8,607 nucleotides of DNA from Acidimicrobiaceae bacterium (GTDB lineage: Bacteria > Actinomycetota > Acidimicrobiia > Acidimicrobiales > Bog-793), in assembly GCA_025463965.1 (NCBI GenBank), contig JAODBN010000403.1, positions 1-8,607 of the forward strand, written 5' to 3'. Shown here one piece after another: positions 6,912 to 8,607 of the stretch. Below the pieces are notes generated by a model. That model had not been told where the DNA came from. It ran no database searches and worked only from the letters and a program-made list of their open reading frames with translations. The position numbers and the translations under genes were made by a program. The stretch's first letter is position 1, and every line of letters begins with the position of its first letter.

Positions 6912-6940
6912 GTGACGAACAGCGAAAACCCTGGTACCCT
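6912..6940 (+). promoter_or_regulatory. Putative promoter of the cold-shock gene
   Basis: GTGACG (6912-6917) and TACCCT (6935-6940) are separated by 17 nt. The -10 hexamer is extended by TG one base upstream (TGGTACCCT). The element lies just after the cysS stop. It would start transcription near 6947, leaving a leader of about 140 nt before the cold-shock GTG, and long leaders are typical of cspA-like genes. Confidence 0.45.
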
Positions 6941-7014
6941 GCGCTCCGAGAGCAAGCGGGCCCAGGTCAGGCGTCCGTTCGCACGCATCTCGGCAGCGCC
7001 CGTTGCGGGTGGTC

Positions 7015-7046
7015 CGGGCTGCTGCGAGCGGCCCAGCACAGGCCCG
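7015..7046 (+). promoter_or_regulatory. Bulged hairpin in the csp 5' leader
   Basis: CGGGC (7015-7019) pairs with GCCCG (7042-7046), and TGCTG (7020-7024) pairs with CAGCA (7034-7038). This makes a 10-bp stem with a 3-nt bulge (7039-7041) and a 9-nt loop. A small second hairpin, CCCG-TTG-CGGG, lies at 6999-7009. The main stem ends about 25 nt before the purine-rich SD (7072-7080), a plausible place for temperature-responsive control of translation, as known for cspA leaders. The function here is inferred. Confidence 0.4.
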
Positions 7047-7089
7047 ATCCCTCTCGTTGTAGAAACCTGAAAGAAGGGGGATCGCCGAA

Positions 7090-7290
7090 GTGGCGACCGG
7101 AACTGTGAAGTGGTTCAACTCCGAGAAGGGCTACGGCTTCATCTCGCAGACTGGCGGGGCGGACGTGTTCGTCCACCACTCCGCTATCCAGATGAACGGC
7201 TACCGCACCCTCGAGGAGGGCCAGGCAGTCGAGTTCGAGGTGCAGGAGGGCCAGAAGGGGCTCCAGGCAGCCAACGTCCGCCCGGCTTGA
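7090..7290 (+). CDS. Cold-shock domain protein (CspA family)
   Basis: This 66-residue single cold-shock domain is a five-stranded OB-fold that binds single-stranded nucleic acid and melts RNA structure. It covers almost the full length, from GTVKWFN (4-10) to the end. RNP1 is KGYGFI (13-18) and RNP2 is VFVHHS (26-31), with the aromatic RNA-contact residues W8, F9, Y15, F17, F27 and H29 present. The GTG at 7090 is chosen because AAGAAGGGGG (7071-7080) supplies an SD at 9-nt spacing and gives the standard M-A-T-G-T-V-K start. It appears monocistronic: its own promoter and long leader lie upstream and a strong hairpin follows the stop. Whether it is cold-induced or constitutive cannot be told from the sequence. 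Confidence 0.96.
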   Translation: MATGTVKWFNSEKGYGFISQTGGADVFVHHSAIQMNGYRTLEEGQAVEFEVQEGQKGLQAANVRPA

Positions 7291-7297
7291 TATCGGC

Positions 7298-7328
7298 GCC
7301 GCCCGCGCCCGCAGGCGGGCGCGGCGGC
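7298..7328 (+). terminator. GC-rich terminator-like hairpin after csp
   Basis: Seven bases after the csp stop, CCGCGCCCGC (7303-7312) is complementary to GCGGGCGCGG (7315-7324). Another 4 bp (GCCG/CGGC, 7298-7301 and 7325-7328) extend the stem past a one-base bulge. No U-run follows, as is common for actinobacterial intrinsic terminators. Confidence 0.55.
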
Positions 7329-7436
7329 CACGATCGACCAGCACCAGACCGCTCGACTAGCGACCGCGCGATGAGCTCGCCCGCCCTGGGAGGCCAAGCG
7401 CAGGAACCGGCCGAGACCGGCTGACCCGCGGGCTCT

Positions 7437-7511
7437 CCGTCAGAACCGCAGGGTCGGCCGCGGCGCGTTCGCGGCCGGGGATTCTGTAGGGTCTCGCCGC
7501 CCTGCTGACGG
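7437..7511. other. Structured intergenic element (nested inverted repeats)
   Basis: CCGTCA (7437-7442) and GCAGGG (7448-7453) are complementary to the contiguous CCCTGC-TGACGG (7500-7511). They form a 12-bp stem with a 5-nt bulge. It encloses a second hairpin, CGGCCGCG (7455-7462) with CGCGGCCG (7470-7477). GTCAG (7439-7443) could alternatively pair with CTGAC at 7421-7425. No reading frame with family features covers it. It may be a regulatory RNA, a second terminator or chance structure in GC-rich DNA. Confidence 0.35.
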
Positions 7512-7533
7512 CCGCGTGCCTCCACCGAGTAAC

Positions 7534-7570
7534 GGCAGGCCACGAGTGTCGACACCCTCGTGCCGCTGCC
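7534..7570. repeat. Extended imperfect palindrome upstream of glgX
   Basis: GGCAG (7534-7538) pairs with CTGCC (7566-7570), and CACGAG (7541-7546) pairs with CTCGTG (7557-7562). The centre is the perfect palindrome GTGTCGACAC (7546-7555). Smaller hairpins follow at 7594-7608 (CGGCA/TGCCG), 7622-7639 (CGTCCC/GGGACG) and 7637-7652 (ACGAGC/GCTCGT). With the element at 7437-7511 they fill the csp-glgX gap of about 360 bp (7329-7688), where I see no credible gene. An operator or a leader structure for glgX is possible. Confidence 0.35.
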
Positions 7571-7676
7571 AAATACGGAGCCCGGCCCGTTTGCGGCAGG
7601 CGGTGCCGTTATCCCAACAGGCGTCCCATTGCAGGGACGAGCGGCTGCTCGTGTTCCTGCGCCCCTGGTCCCGGGG

Positions 7677-7682
7677 TAGATT
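7677..7682 (+). promoter_or_regulatory. Putative -10 element for leaderless glgX transcript
   Basis: TAGATT fits TANNNT and ends 6 nt before the glgX ATG. No clear SD sits at normal spacing. The hexamer 17 nt further upstream (TTCCTG, 7654-7659) is a weak -35 match. The same layout is seen at valS and cysS. Confidence 0.4.
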
Positions 7683-7688
7683 GGTCGC

Positions 7689-8607
7689 ATGGCGCCGCTG
7701 CCCAAGCTCGCGCCTGGACGGCCGTACCCGCTTGGCGCCACCTACGACGGAATCGGCACGAACTTCTCGATCTTCTCGTCCATGGCGGACCGGGTCGAGG
7801 TGTGCATCTTCGACGACCGCGGCCGCGAGACCCGTTACACGCTCCCGGACGAGACGGCTCAGATCCACCACGGCTACTTGCAGGGGGTCGTGCCCGGGCA
7901 GCGTTACGGCTTTCGCGTGCACGGTCCGTGGCGTCCCGCTGAGGGTCTGCGGTGCAACCCGGACAAGCTTCTGCTCGACCCCTACGGCAAGGCGGTCGAC
8001 GGCGACGTCCGATGGCAGCGCTCGGTCTTTGGGCACCAGTCCAACGACGACACGAGGATGAGCCGGGCTGACTCCGCGGCGGCGATGCCGAAGAGCGTCG
8101 TCACGACGCCCATCTACGACAGGGGCAACGACAGCCCGCCCCGCACTCCTTGGTACCAGACGATCGTGTACGAGATGCACGTGAAGGGCTTCACGGCCCG
8201 CCACCCCGCCGTGCCCGCTGAGCTGCGCGGCACCTATGCGGGTCTCGCCACCCCCGAGGTCGTGGACCACCTCCGCTCGCTCGGTGTGACCGCCATCGAG
8301 CTCCAGCCGGTCCATCAGTTCGTGCACGACCACGCCCTCGTCGAGCGGGGCTTGCGCAATTACTGGGGTTACAACTCCATCTGCTATCTGGCGCCGCACA
8401 ACGGGTACGCCTCGGCGGGCACGCTCGGCCAGCAAGTGCAGGAGTTCAAGCAGCTCGTGAAGACCATGCACGCGGCAGGCATCGAAGTGATCCTCGACGT
8501 CGTCTACAACCACACCGCCGAGGGCAATCACCTCGGGCCGACCATCAGCTTCAAGGGCATCGACAACCCGACGTACTACCGGCTCGTGGGCGATAACCCT
8601 CGCCACT
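7689..8607 (+). CDS. glgX: Glycogen debranching enzyme GlgX, 5' part (gene continues beyond window)
   Basis: These are the first 306 residues of a GH13 isoamylase-type enzyme that hydrolyses alpha-1,6 branches of glycogen or limit dextrins; full-length homologues are about 700 residues. An N-terminal CBM48-like domain (about 10-100) opens with RPYPLGATYDGIGTNFSIFS and includes GYLQGVVPGQRYGFRVHGPW, followed by KLLLDPYGKAVDG, typical of GlgX/TreX. The (beta/alpha)8 domain begins at WYQTIVYEMHVKGFT (about 155-169), followed by LGVTAIELQPVHQF, NYWGYNS and conserved GH13 region I, DVVYNH (270-275). The catalytic nucleophile, acid/base and third carboxylate lie past the window end. The ATG at 7689 gives the expected N-terminus; no good SD is visible and TAGATT stands 6 nt upstream. 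The Gln-Pro-Val in the 'ELQPVHQF' strand and the isoamylase spacing favour debranching over branching or trehalose-forming GH13 enzymes. Confidence 0.93.
   Translation, partial: MAPLPKLAPGRPYPLGATYDGIGTNFSIFSSMADRVEVCIFDDRGRETRYTLPDETAQIHHGYLQGVVPGQRYGFRVHGPWRPAEGLRCNPDKLLLDPYGKAVDGDVRWQRSVFGHQSNDDTRMSRADSAAAMPKSVVTTPIYDRGNDSPPRTPWYQTIVYEMHVKGFTARHPAVPAELRGTYAGLATPEVVDHLRSLGVTAIELQPVHQFVHDHALVERGLRNYWGYNSICYLAPHNGYASAGTLGQQVQEFKQLVKTMHAAGIEVILDVVYNHTAEGNHLGPTISFKGIDNPTYYRLVGDNPRH

Noticed and set aside
7060..7065. TAGAAA as the csp -10
   Set aside because: No -35 hexamer at 16-18 nt; the 6912-6940 pair with an extended -10 is better supported.
7329..7688. tRNA or short gene in the csp-glgX gap
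   Set aside because: I found no cloverleaf with acceptor stem and T-arm consensus, and no frame with an SD and a protein-like composition.
7440..8606. 388-codon open frame on the minus strand opposite glgX and the intergenic repeats
   Set aside because: It mirrors glgX codon by codon and no recognisable domain appears, while the plus strand carries unmistakable CBM48 and GH13 motifs.
1..8607. CRISPR array, insertion sequence, att site or phage gene
   Set aside because: I saw no spaced direct repeats, terminal inverted repeats with a transposase, or integrase-like sequence.

Overview
The window is GC-rich throughout and reads as a chromosomal segment of an actinobacterium. The evidence is GC-biased third codon positions, GTG starts, an actinobacterial-style short valyl-tRNA synthetase and apparently leaderless promoters. 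An uncultured Acidimicrobiia-like lineage would fit, but this is inference. Seven protein-coding genes are supported, and two of them run off the window ends. I see no rRNA, tRNA, CRISPR array, insertion sequence or prophage gene.

Left part (1-2890, all minus strand): a small catabolic or transport locus. In transcription order it holds the beta subunit of a thiamine-diphosphate 2-oxoacid dehydrogenase E1, a classical short-chain dehydrogenase, and a carbohydrate-type ABC solute-binding protein whose end lies beyond base 1. No E1-alpha gene lies upstream of the beta gene, which is the usual place. Near-identical 13-bp palindromes (GTTRACWGTYAAC) lie upstream of E1-beta (2875-2887) and of the binding protein (893-905). 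They suggest a shared regulator that controls uptake and oxidation of one substrate. The E1-beta/SDR gap holds a strong hairpin that covers most of the SDR ribosome-binding site.

Middle part (2963-6903): housekeeping valS (minus) and cysS (plus), divergent, with start codons only 20 nt apart. The gap contains a symmetrical -10 element (TACGGTA) placed so that both transcripts could be leaderless.

Right part (6904-8607, plus strand): a cold-shock protein gene with its own promoter and a leader of about 140 nt containing a bulged 10-bp hairpin; then a GC-rich terminator-like hairpin; then about 360 bp without a gene but dense in inverted repeats; then the 5' part of glgX (glycogen debranching), which again has a -10-like hexamer 6 nt before its ATG.

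I found no unmistakably new multi-gene system. The most interesting signals are regulatory: the duplicated palindrome, the SD-covering hairpin, the symmetrical valS/cysS promoter and the structured csp-glgX intergenic region.
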